DNA of 64,000 nt from NCBI RefSeq assembly GCF_000247815.1, contig NW_004775929.1:469328-533327 (forward strand), given 5' to 3'. Source of the stretch: Ficedula albicollis (Eukaryota > Chordata > Aves > Passeriformes > Muscicapidae). Under the pieces are notes generated by a model. That model saw nothing but the letters and a program-made list of their open reading frames with translations. It did no database searches and was not told the DNA's origin. Positions within the stretch are counted from its first letter, which is position 1, and each line of letters starts with the position of its first letter. The translations under genes were made by a program, and so were the position numbers. Positions 30,582 through 41,570 of this stretch are shown here, in pieces.

Positions 30582-33500
30582 ATTCTTGATAAAATAGGTG
30601 TTTTATTCCTTCCAAGGAATAGCGTTTGTTTTAGTTGTTAAACTTCTTAAATGAAAGATTAAAAGTGATTTGGTTAAATCATAGGTCTTTTGGTACCTAT
30701 TGAAATATTGTTGACTTTGTCTTTGTCTGGATAATTTCTCTGTGTAGCTGTCAAAAAACCATTATAAGCCATCACCTAAAAAAAATAAAAGTCCATTAGC
30801 CAAGAAGATAATTTCTGCAGACAAGAGAAGGAAACAATCCTGGAATCATTTAATCCAATGTTGGATTTTTGCTTGTTTTGTTGTTTTGGGCTTTATTTTT
30901 TCAGTAATTAGGAAAATAAAGAAAATGAACTAACTTTTCCACCCCAAAAACTGTGTAGTGGAAGTTGTTTCATCCCTTCACATGATAAGCCACAGAAGTT
31001 TAACAAACTTTTGTGTCATTTTTGTTTCTGTTGGCCTTATCTTTTGTCCTAGGAACTGTTTGATAATTTCCTGGCAAAGAGCGGGGGCATTGTTAATTAT
31101 TTTTAAACCTTCATATAAATTAATACAGATTCCTTACCTGTTCCCTTTTAAGGACCACTTAGACTGTATCTGATTAAATAGCCAGGCACATAATACTTAT
31201 AGACTGCCCTAAATACACACCTAAACTTACATCAAATCTTTATGACCATTACTCTGTTATTCTGCTACCATATTGATAGTTATTACAGCTTAACCTTGGC
31301 CTACATTACTAGCTGAAGATTTTATTCCAATAAATAACTCAAATGATTCTGCCACAGCCATCCCATTATTTTTGTAAGTTCATTATTAATTATGAGTAAG
31401 AGTTTACATACTATGGCTGTAACTGGTCCATATTATATTGCTGTCAAATAAGCATTTTTTGAACAGGATCTCTCAAGAATTAGTTTTATTGATCGCTTAT
31501 GTTTTTCCTCTGATATATAAAGGCAAATCATTAGAAATAAAATTAATGCTGTATCCATGAAAGGAAGTGGTTCTGCCTAAACCTCAGAAAACTTTTTAGG
31601 AAACTGGAGCCTTCTACTTGTATTGAGGGTAGAAATAAATAACCACGGTCTTTTACAAGTTCCATGTCACAGATGAACAGGAGAAAAATTTATGGTAATA
31701 GCTATATTCTTGTTTTTTGAAGAAATACAATGAAAATATATTGTTACAATCCTTTAAGTCTTAGTGTTAACACAGGAAAAACTCCCTTGTTGGTGGGAAA
31801 AGTCTTTATCTCTGCTATACCCTTAAAGCATTTCCTTTATGAAGAAAGGGAAGAAAAAAACAAAGAAACAAACAGCTGAAATGCATGGATTTGTTAGGGG
31901 CAGAGGAGTGTTTGTACTTCACTGGATATCTTCAGCAGAGTTAACTGAAACCTTCTATGAACAGATATTTGAAATCAACGCTGGTTCAGTATAAACTCCA
32001 TTTTTAACTCTCAATAAAAAGGAAATCTCATGAGATCTCCCATAACTTAGGCAGTGTTGATTCATTGTCTTCTTCATTAAAATACTGGAGAAAAGTGACC
32101 TTGCTTTTTTTCTTCTACAGCATTAGTATCAGTTTCCACCCTTAATTTCGTTAACTTTTTCCAGCTGAGTGGATTTTTTTGTTCATTCAGGAAAATGTAA
32201 CCTCCATTTTGATTTCCCCAGTACTTACATTGATGCTATTCCTGCACAGTAATTTTTTGTTTTTTTAAATCAAAGTTCACAAAGATTAAATCTACAGTAC
32301 TGTGTCTAGGAAAAGAATATCATGTTAGTCTAGTATCATCTAGCTTTGGAAAACTCCTGTATTATAAAGTGGCATTTCATGCCTGATGCAGCATAAAATT
32401 AATTCTAATAGTTCCCCTAGTGACATTAGTCAAAAGTAATTGTTGAGGTAGAAGATAATTTCAGTTGAGTGGAAATTTGCATGAAATGTAACATCATTAA
32501 TTTTTATTTTTTATTACCTACTAATTGATTCTAAAAAATAAAAGAAAAAAATAAACCAAACAACACCGTTTGTGGTACAAGCTTCTTCCACTTAAATCCT
32601 GGGCCAGTTTGGGGTTAATTGGGTTAATTTGAAGTGTATTCTAGTACAATCAATCTCTTAATTCCTCCATCTCTGATTCTGAGCTGCTGTTTGACCACAT
32701 CCAGGTGTTGACATTGCACAGTGGAATCCCAGAAGTGACATAAAGCTTTTTACCCATGTAGAATGACTGGAATGTTACTGTCTGTGGTCCACAAAGTGCT
32801 AAAATGAAACAACTTAAATAATAGTAAGCAGCCTCCTAGCCACTTTTAGACATTTTTATATTTCCAGGCACCTTTTTTTTTAATTTGTTTTAATTTATTT
32901 TTAAATAACTAGCATTTTAAATTGCACGTGTTCAGTAATGGAGTGAAGAGAAATTAAGTGGCTGTAAAAATCTTTTCTCCTAAACCTCAGATTACACATA
33001 TTTGGTGCCAGCCCAGGCAAATTTGGCTGTTCTTTACCTTAGCAATTCAGAAATTACACGGAGATAAAAACTGCATTACTTTGATTGCACATTCGAAATA
33101 TATATTCCACAACATGAAATGCAGTTTAAAAACAATATATATATCAGTTGAAAAAAAAAAAAAGAGAGAGAAAGAATGCAATTTTTGCTAGGTTAGAATG
33201 GAGTATGAGAAAACAAAGAAGGAACAAAATCATGATAAAATTCATTGGATGAAGAGGAAAGGGAATGCTGTTGGATCCTCTACTGTGCAGTTTCTAGATA
33301 TGCCTGATATCACAATACCTTCCAACCACAAAGGGCTGAGAGGGTCTCTTGATGCAGAACATGCAACAAAGGAAATGTATCCTAATTTTTTCCAGATTCA
33401 TCATCTTTGGGCAACAACTATGGATTCACATCTCTTTGTGGAGTGTATGAAACACCACTCTGTTTTTGTTTCACTCTGTTTGACTGTAGGGAATCTATAT

Positions 33501-33585
33501 ATAGGGAGTGCAGTCTAACAGACAGAATTAAAAAACCACAGAAATTAGGGATTCTTATGATGCAGATTCTTGAGATACAAATTTG
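30582..33585. other. Unique AT-rich noncoding DNA
   Basis: No gene or dispersed repeat recognised over about 3 kb. The part from about 31.19 to 31.46 kb has no low-complexity sequence and contains homeodomain-type AT cores (for example 'TTATTAATTATGAG'). I have no direct evidence of function. Confidence 0.55.
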
Positions 33586-33977
33586 CCTTTTCTTTTCTTT
33601 TCTTTCCTTTTCTTTTCCTTTCCTTTCCTTTTCTTTTCTTTTCTTTTCTTTTCTTTTCTTTTCTTTTCTTTTCTTTTCTTTTCTTTTCTTTTCTTTTCTT
33701 TTCTTTTCTTTTCTTTTCTTTTCTTTTCTTTTCTTTTCTTTTCTTTTCTTTTCTTTTCTTTTCTTTTCTTTTCTTTTCTTTTCTTTTCTTTTCTTTTCTT
33801 TTCTGTTCTTTTCTTTTCTTTTCTTTTCTTTTCTTTTCTTTTCTTTTCTTTTCTTTTCTTTTCTTTTCTTTTCTTTTCTTTTCTTTTCTTTTCTTTTCTT
33901 TTCTTTTCTTTTCTTTTCTTTTCTTTTCTTTTCTTTTCTTTTTTTCTTTTCTTTTCTTTTCTTTTTTCTTTTTTTTC
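33586..33977 (+). repeat. (TTTTC)n pentamer array of about 390 bp
   Basis: Begins with variable CCTTTTC/CCTTTC words, then about 60 near-perfect TTTTC units with one T-to-G change (TTCTGTTC near 33805). It ends with longer T runs and C6-less decay at 33977. It is a polypyrimidine strand. All three plus frames stay open across it and translate to Phe/Leu/Ser-rich repeats, which are not genes. Confidence 0.95.
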
Positions 33978-35071
33978 CTAAGGGAATTTTCCTTTAGATT
34001 TACATAAATTCCACATGTTGAGCTGTTTTTCTTGCTTCATACGTTGAGATTGCTCTGCAGTGTGACAGAATGGTCAGTTAGTCACCTTTTCAAATGCAGG
34101 TAGGGTGTTTTTCATGATGCATTTTGGCCCAAATGTACAAATATATAGGATTAGCTTTTTAGAGACTTGTCTATGTTTGAGGAATACTTCAAATTTCTCT
34201 CATGATTTCTGAATTGTGGCTTTTGTTGTTTAAGCATGCACAAACCAGAACAACAAATCAAGCTACTTATATCAAAAACATAATTTTCCTCAAATTCCTT
34301 CAGTAGAATAAATAAGTGGTGTTCAAAGGATATATAATTGTTGCAAGAAACATTTCTTTTTAGCTTTGACAGAATACAATTTTCATGCAAAAGGAAACTT
34401 TTCTATCAATCTGAATCGGGGTGACAGAATTTCTTTTGATTAGACCAAGTACATGTTCTTAAATGCAAGAATGAACATACCTTAAGGCTTTTAAAAACTT
34501 GCCTAAGCAAATAGCATTGGAACTATTATAGGTTATTATTATAGTGGCTTAGGCAAAGCATTAATGTCTTCTGCCTTTAAATTTAAAAGTCTGATTATCT
34601 TTTCCTAATTCCAGGAAAATCTCAGCCTTTTGTTTGTCCTGGACTTGCCTTTAAATTTTCTTTTTTTTTCCTTTTTTTTTTTTTAAAGAATAATTAAGAG
34701 ATAAGGCATTCTGTAATTCTGTGAAAATTTTAAAAACATACCTGATGAGGATTGTAAACATTTTGCCCTAACGGACAACGATAAATTAGACTTACATTTT
34801 GCTCACCATTATTTGGCATCCTTACTGGATGTTATTAAAAGAATCTTTAAAACATTTTCCTGTGGTTTTCCCTGTCCATCTTTGTCCCACCATTAGGAGG
34901 TAACATTATCCAAATATTTGCTGCTGAAATAAATTTTAAAGAAGTTTGAAAAAGACACATCATGCAAAAAAATAATTTTATTTTATAGAGCCTCTGATTT
35001 CTTCTACTGTGCTTTTCAGCCACATCAAGAACATCTCTGAAATGTTGCTTCTGTTTGATCTCAGAGGTAGT
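33978..35071. other. Unique AT-rich noncoding DNA
   Basis: Nothing recognised beyond short T runs near 34.66 kb. Confidence 0.55.
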
Positions 35072-35215
35072 TTCACAGAATCATAGAAGCATTTAGGTTG
35101 GAAAAGAGCTAAATGAAATCATCAAGCCCAATGCTTGACTTATCACCCTCTTGTCATCGAGACCATGGCACTGTCTTTCCAGCTGGTTTTTGAACCTTGA
35201 CTTGGATTTCCAGAG
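35072..35215 (-). mobile_element. CR1 LINE 3' fragment, minus strand (older subfamily)
   Basis: Begins 'TCACAGAATCATAGAAGC', 'ATTTAGGTTGGAAAAGAGC', 'AAATCATCAAGCCCAATGC' and continues 'ACCATGGCACTGTC'. This is the reverse complement of an avian CR1 3' end of the kind reading 'GTTGGAAAAGACC...ATCATCAAGTCCAACC'. The many differences from that pattern suggest an older insertion than those at 8.9 or 57.4 kb. About 145 bases remain. Confidence 0.85.
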
Positions 35216-38200
35216 TAATTTCTTCTGGTTCTGTAAGTTTCTGTGGTCCTATCACCTTCCTTTCTTTCTCCTTTTACGATGGAATGTTTATTAACCCCAT
35301 TTAGTCCTTCTGGCTATTTTATTGCACATGCACCTGATTGTTTTTACATAAGAGGGAGGAAAATAAAGGTGCAGACTTGCCTGTAGCTGGTTGTGCTCTT
35401 CTCAAGTGTTCTCCACTAAATGTTCATGAATTCTTAATTAAATTGGGAAAGAGATCAGAAGCACAAGTTGTTTATGACTCTGCACCAGTTTTCTAAAAAT
35501 CGGGAGTCTCCTGTAAAATTAGTGAGATTTAATATGAACAGGTACAAAGGTCACCAAATATTTTAGGATGGGTCCTGGAGTTTCACTTTTGTATAGTTAC
35601 TGTTTCTGATAAGCAAATAATCAGTGTACATGGATAATTCCTTGTATATAAGTTCTCAATAAATTTTTAAAATCAGACATTTGTTTAATTCACTTAAATA
35701 TCAAACTTTAAGATAAAATTTTAAAAAATCCACAAAACCCCACATATATACAATGAACCTTAAAGCTCTTTGCTTTAAATAGAAATTGAACTTTGGGTAC
35801 TGCAGACCATAATCAAAAGCATCCATCTGCAAGACCAACTTGAGCATTTTAGTTATAATTTACAGGTCATTGGCTCCTTCATTACAGGCAGCCCTTGGCA
35901 AAAGCAGTTTCTGGTACAAAGGCACCTACAGTAACCAAGATGCAGTTCCCCTCTGACTGCAGGGCTGGAACGTGCACTTAAAAAACATTTGCATTCCAAC
36001 TTGATCTTGCAAAGAAAAATCAGCTCCTGCTGGGAAACGGAAGTAAAGGGAAAAATAAAACCAGTCTCAGTGCATTTCAAAGAACCATATTTTGCAACAT
36101 TAAGCTTTAGAGTCACTGGAGACCCATAGTGTTTTTATGATCAGAATACTTTTTTTGAACACCAAATGTATGGAATGGGAAAAATTTCCTCAGCACCTGA
36201 TTTCTGACAGAGGAAGATAAGCAAAGTACTTCATGCTCAGTAATTACTTGCATTGATGTCATTCTTTTTTCATTTTTGCTGAAAATTCTGAGTATTTTTA
36301 TACTTTTTTTCCTTTTTTTTTTTTTACCCTAGCAAAACCTGCAACTTAAAGCAGCATAAAAATAAAAGCAAATTACTGCCCTTTGGAGAGACAATATTTT
36401 ATGCAGTTTGAACACAACTTCTCCTGCATATGCTCTGTTCCACAGCTTCAGGAGGTAACAGATGTGAAAGGCAAGCAAAGCCACAATCCTGGTGAGGATG
36501 CTCTTTGAAAGGAAGGCAATGCTACATCATCAAAAAAATCCACTATTTTATTCAGCACAGTCCACAGGTCACAGTATTTATGCTTCCACTATAGGGAATA
36601 AATTTCAGACAGCAATCAGAGTTTAAGTAATTTTTAAATATCATTCTTCATTCTCTATCAATTTTCCTCTTTTTGCATGGGTATGTGAAGACCCTGTATA
36701 AAAATTTGGTTTGGATTTCCTAATTTTTTTTTTAACTAGATCAATGTGGGTGAAGCATATCAGATATTCCATCACACAAACCTTACAAGCAAGACAAAAA
36801 GTTCTTTGACTCACACAGATCTGACCACAATATTTCATGTTTATGGAGTGTCAGACATGGCCACAGGGTTGGAGGTAAATGATAAATGAGATTTTTAGTC
36901 TCCATTACTTCAGGACTCTTTTTAATTATGTGTGGAACATTAGTGTACACAAATGTCTACTAATACAATATTTTATCTCAATTTTTTGCTACATAGACAG
37001 AAATCACCACTTTAGATTTAGAAAGAGACTTAAGAATCTGATAATTATGTAGTACTGGAATTTATGGTTTTTTAAGATATTGGGTTGTTTTGTTCTAAAA
37101 TCCACAAGTTCCATTGAAATTAAAATAGGAACTAAGCTGTGAGCAAGTTCTTCACAAACTAAGGATTAAACCATTCCATTCCAAAAATATTCTTGTATTC
37201 CAAATTCTGCTCCAACAAATATGCAGGATATTTAAACATTCTTTATCCCATGCTGAGTAATACAGACTTGCATTAAAAATTGCATTAAAAATACTCAGCT
37301 TCATAGCTGGAATCCATCTGAGACAGATTCAGATTTTAGGTAAAGCCATAAACTGAAAAAAAAAGATATTTGAATTCCTAAATATCTGTTTGTGATACTT
37401 ACATGGGCAGTATACAAAACCAAAAAATCTGTGCCAAACATCTCAGATATTGTTAAGTTTGGTTCTTGAAATTACTACTCTAAGCATTCCACTCATTTTC
37501 TGCCTCAGCAATCACCTAATTTCTATAAATCTGTCCCTGTGCTGACTTTGCACTTTAAATTAAAGGTATTTACAAGATTTTACCACGTGCTTATTGCTGT
37601 AAACATTGTACCTGCCTCTACTCAGCCTATGGATGCTTCTGAAGTACAATTTTTTTTTTTAAATTTTTTTTTAAATTGCAACATGCATATATATTTCTGA
37701 AAAGTGTTTTAAATAAACAGTTGCTTGTGAAGTCTGGGGGCAGGTGCCTGTTTGAAGGAGGTGATCAGATCACCTTGTCTACTGAAAATCTGGGAAATCT
37801 TGCATGGTCAATTACACAAACTTTCCTTTTTTCCTCACCTCAAGACATGAAGCAAATGCTATCAGCATTGTACTGCAAGTCACTCATGACACGGAATTAA
37901 TTCTTTCAGGCTCTTTGCCCTAGAAAGTGAAAGTGAAAAGTACCAGGCAAGGCCTAGGTCAAGTGTTATTCAATGCAGACAGTGGTAGATTATATGATCT
38001 AGCTGAGGGTAACTTTTTCCATCAAGACCACCTTGCAGCTTCAGGTTTGTCAGACAGTCCAGAACACTTTGCAGCTTCACAATTTTAGTCAAGACCACTT
38101 TTTTATCTTCAGGCCTGACCCTCTGCTGCAGCCAGCGTGGATTTTCTGATGTGAGCTGGGGCCTCTGGGCACCCATCCCCACCCTGCTGGGAGGGCTGTG

Positions 38201-38330
38201 GATGTCTCCAGCTAAAGAGTTTCCTTTTGTTCGAGAAACCAGCTAAAACCTGCCAGGAACCGTGAGCATTTCAAATGTTAAAGCTGTTATTGCAGGAGGA
38301 AACGTGATGGAGGAGCACCAGGTCAGCCAA
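35216..38330. other. Unique AT-rich noncoding DNA
   Basis: No gene or dispersed repeat recognised in about 3.1 kb. The 37676-37900 plus and 37970-38182 minus frames are short and without known domains. Confidence 0.6.
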
Positions 38331-38704
38331 GGGTGAGGTGAAGCCGGGCCTGGTAGAGGCCAAGCCCTGCCTGCTCCAGCAGAGATGCCAGAAATTTGTA
38401 GGAAATGTAGAATTCTGTAGGAAAGCTCCAGCTTCTCTCATTTGCTTCAGGTTATCTGATTCTTGTTGTGAGCTGGCATGAGGGAATAAGGCATTTCGGA
38501 AGGTGAGGCCTACACCTAGTGAAATAAGGGATCAGTGGCACCCTGAGAGTGTCACCCCAACCTCTTCACTCTTTTCTACCCAGTTTTAAGAAGTCACCCC
38601 CGTGCATAAGAAGGGCAACATGTTTCCTAAGCCATCATGGCAGGCTTTAACTTTTTTCTATGAGTTCAGGAATTCCTGTAAATTCCTGTGCTTTGACCTT
38701 TCCT

Positions 38705-38836
38705 TAAGGAAAAACAAATAGCCAACCAAAAGAAAGCGACAACACAAAAAAAATCCCCAAAACTCTAAAAATCCCCCCAAACCTTGCCAGAAAACCCCCA
38801 AACAAACAAACAAAAAAACCCAAGCAAGTGAACAAA
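38705..38836 (+). repeat. A/C-rich low-complexity tract (first copy)
   Basis: CCAAA, ACAAA and CCCCAAA words immediately left of the gap. The same tract occurs at about 39280-39452 in and after the second copy. Confidence 0.8.
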
Positions 38837-38895
38837 NNNNNNNNNNNNNNNNNNNNNNNNNNNNNNNNNNNNNNNNNNNNNNNNNNNNNNNNNNN
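38837..38895. other. Assembly gap, 59 N
   Basis: Fifty-nine N bases. The non-standard length suggests an estimated rather than a fixed gap size. It is followed by A9 and G4 before the second copy of the flanking sequence. An open frame read across the gap (38765-39016 minus) is meaningless. Confidence 0.99.
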
Positions 38896-39411
38896 AAAAA
38901 AAAAGGGGTGAGGTGAAGCCGGGCCTGGTAGAGGCCAAGCCCTGCCTGCTCCAGCAGAGATGCCAGAAATTTGTAGGAAATGTAGAATTCTGTAGGAAAG
39001 CTCCAGCTTCTCTCATTTGCTTCAGGTTATCTGATTCTTGTTGTGAGCTGGCATGAGGGAATAAGGCATTTCGGAAGGTGAGGCCTACACCTAGTGAAAT
39101 AAGGGATCAGCGGCACCCTGAGAGTGTCACCCCAACCTCTTCACTCTTTTCTGCCCAGTTTTAAGAAGTCACCCCCGTGCATAAGAAGGGCAACATGTTT
39201 CCTAAGCCATCATGGCAGGCTTTAACTTTTTTCTATGAGTTCAGGAATTCCTGTAAATTCCTGTGCTTTGACCTTTCCTTAAGGAAAAACAAATAGCCAA
39301 CCAAAAGAAAGCGACAACACAAAAAAAATCCCCAAAACTCTAAAAATCCCCCCAAACCTTGCCAGAAAACCCCCAAACAAACAAACAAAAAAACCCAAGC
39401 AAGTGAACAAA

Positions 39412-40316
39412 GAGAAAAAAACCCAAACCAAACCTAAACTAAAAAAAAAAAGCAAGGACCCCCCAACAGATTTCTGGGCAAAGGTGACATTTTCTGGGAT
39501 GATCTTCTTCAGCTGATTGAGGAGCAGAGCTGAACTGACAACACCAATTGCACAAGTTTTTAGGCTACAGCAAATACTTCAGACATTATTTTTGTTCAGT
39601 ATTAATAGTGGTGTTCATCAGCTAAATACATGATGAACCTCAAATTGTGTAATTGGACCTTAATTTTTTTTACTGCAGATACCAGCCATCTTATTAATAA
39701 ATGTCTCTAAACTTCACAGTCTACAGACATTTCTACTTCCTAGAACTAATATTTTCCATCCTTCCAAAATGAAAAGTCATTGAGAGAATTACCTGGGTTT
39801 ACCTATAAAACTTGCTTTCTAATCAAACACATTGAATTTTTATTGATATTGTGCCATCACTGCTTGCTTTGTCAACCTTGTCTGGTTTGTGTTGATTTTG
39901 GTTTTTTTCCCTTATTACTTTCGCTCTCATTTAAACTAATGCTGTTTAAAACATCGTCATGAACAAAATACACCTTGCAAAAAGTACAGTTTTAAAATCT
40001 CTTTAAGTTTTGATCTCTCAGATTATGAAAGTTTAACTTCAAGGTTCTGGTTTAAATAGATTGTTACTGCTGAAGAACTGGAGAACATAAAAAAATCTAA
40101 GTACAGAACTGACCACCACTTTCATAGATGGAATGGCTCTGATTAGAAATAACCAGAAGTCATAGATAAAATACAATCTGCTACATTATGTGATTCAGAA
40201 TAAGGTTTAACTGTGTTCAGGCAGAGCACCAAATAAATTTACTCTATGTTCAGGGAAATATATAAAAAGTTTTTTCTACGTCTGTTATAGATTGTAGGAA
40301 TATATGTGACACACAT
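39412..40316. other. Unique AT-rich noncoding DNA
   Basis: After a last A/C-rich part (to about 39452) nothing is recognised. Confidence 0.55.
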
Positions 40317-40531
40317 ACAAAAAAACCCAATAAAAAACCAAACCAAACCAAAAACCCAAAACCCCAAAACCAGCAACCCCCTCAATAAACAAAAAATCCC
40401 ACCCCAGAAACAAATGAACAAAACCTCTCAAAACAAATAAATAAAAAACTCTCCCACAACACCCCAGACAACAAAACAAGCATACAAGCAAACAAATGGA
40501 AAAACAACAAAAAAAACCACACCAAAACCCT
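40317..40531 (+). repeat. A/C-rich low-complexity tract, about 215 bp
   Basis: Almost G-free sequence made of CCAAA, AAAACC, ACAAA and CCCC words. It is the longest tract of this kind in the window. Long open frames on the minus strand (40239-40597) are Phe/Leu/Gly/Val-rich readings of it, with no evidence of coding. Confidence 0.85.
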
Positions 40532-41244
40532 CACCACACATTGGGAATAGATCTGATTCACAGTGTAAAGAAGCACTAAAATGAAGATACAGTTCAATTG
40601 AAGCCTCCTTGATTAAAAAGAAACATCAATCAGTTGTGAACTTACATTATTTTTCTGCAAAGACCTTTTCTTCTCACAGTGTAATACAGAAATTCACATG
40701 AAGACTTCATAAGTGTTAATTCATGCAGTTCCTAAAAAAAATTTATCTGTGATGTTTCTGCTCTGCTATAAAACATAGCAAATAAAAAAATTAAAAAGTG
40801 TTGGTGTCTTTCAGTAAATATTTAGTTCAAAGTAATTATTCCCATGGTCTAATAGTCTTGTATATGCTCAAAAAACAGATTGCAAATCTTTTGATATGTT
40901 CAGCTTGTACCTCAACCTAAGATTTTTGTTTGGATTTAATGACTTGGGCAGTTTCTAAAACATGGGATATGCAAGCAGATGTTACAAAAGAATAATGAGA
41001 AACACCAAAACACCTGCTGAAGATGCAATCTTCAGTGCCAGTGAAAGCTCGGGATGGTGACACTCAGCTGCAACTGATCACAACACATTTCAGAGTTGGC
41101 TGGAATCTAAGTTGTAATTCTCATCATCAGGAATGGAAGAGGGAAATAAATATCTTTGGTAGCATGTACACTTACAGGAAATATACCCCAAGCATCATAA
41201 TATGGTAGGTGAAATCTTCCAGGAGTTACAAAAGACATTGTGGC
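40532..41244. other. Unique AT-rich noncoding DNA
   Basis: Nothing recognised. Confidence 0.5.
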
Positions 41245-41436
41245 TCAAAAAAGAAAAAAAAAAAGAAGAAACAATAAAGGAAAAAAGGGAAAAATATATA
41301 TATTAAAGAAAAAAAATAAAAGGGGGGGGGGGGGGGGGGGAAACAATAAAGAAAAAAGGGAAAAAAATATATATTAAAGAAAAAAAATAAAATTGAGGAA
41401 AAAAATTAAAATTTAAAAAAATTAATATAAAAACAT

Positions 41437-41509
<73 letters not shown>

Positions 41510-41570
41510 AATAATATTTCAAAATAAAAAATATTTCAAAAATTTAAACATTAAAAAATAATCTGGAGTT
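41245..41570. repeat. A-rich block with two poly-G runs and a duplicated flank
   Basis: A 53-base A-rich sequence starting 'AAACAATAAAGGAAAAAAGG' (41269) leads to G19 (41322-41340). Nearly the same sequence follows (41341-41395). After another A-rich stretch comes G70 (41439-41508), then more A/T-rich words. The duplicated flank around the first G run repeats the pattern at 2.8, 6.8 and 16.4 kb. Confidence 0.8.

Larger units (their letters stand above)
38331..39411 (+). repeat. 506-bp duplication on both sides of an N gap, probable false duplication
   Basis: Copy 1 (38331-38836) runs straight into the gap. Copy 2 (38906-39411) begins 10 bases after it and matches at a constant offset of 575. 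I see two substitutions: CAGTGGCACC versus CAGCGGCACC, and CTACCCAG versus CTGCCCAG. A duplication that ends exactly at a gap is the classic sign of two ends of the same locus, or of two alleles, that were not merged. Confidence 0.92.

Noticed and set aside
33407..34007. Plus-strand frames of up to 196 codons rich in Phe, Leu and Ser
   Set aside because: They are translations of the TTTTC array in three frames, with no unique coding part of useful length.
38765..39016. Minus-strand frame containing unknown residues
   Set aside because: It is read through the N gap, with duplicated low-complexity sequence on both sides.
40239..40597. Overlapping minus-strand frames rich in Phe, Leu and Gly, resembling membrane segments
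   Set aside because: They are readings of the A/C-rich low-complexity tract. Hydrophobicity comes from T/G-rich codons.
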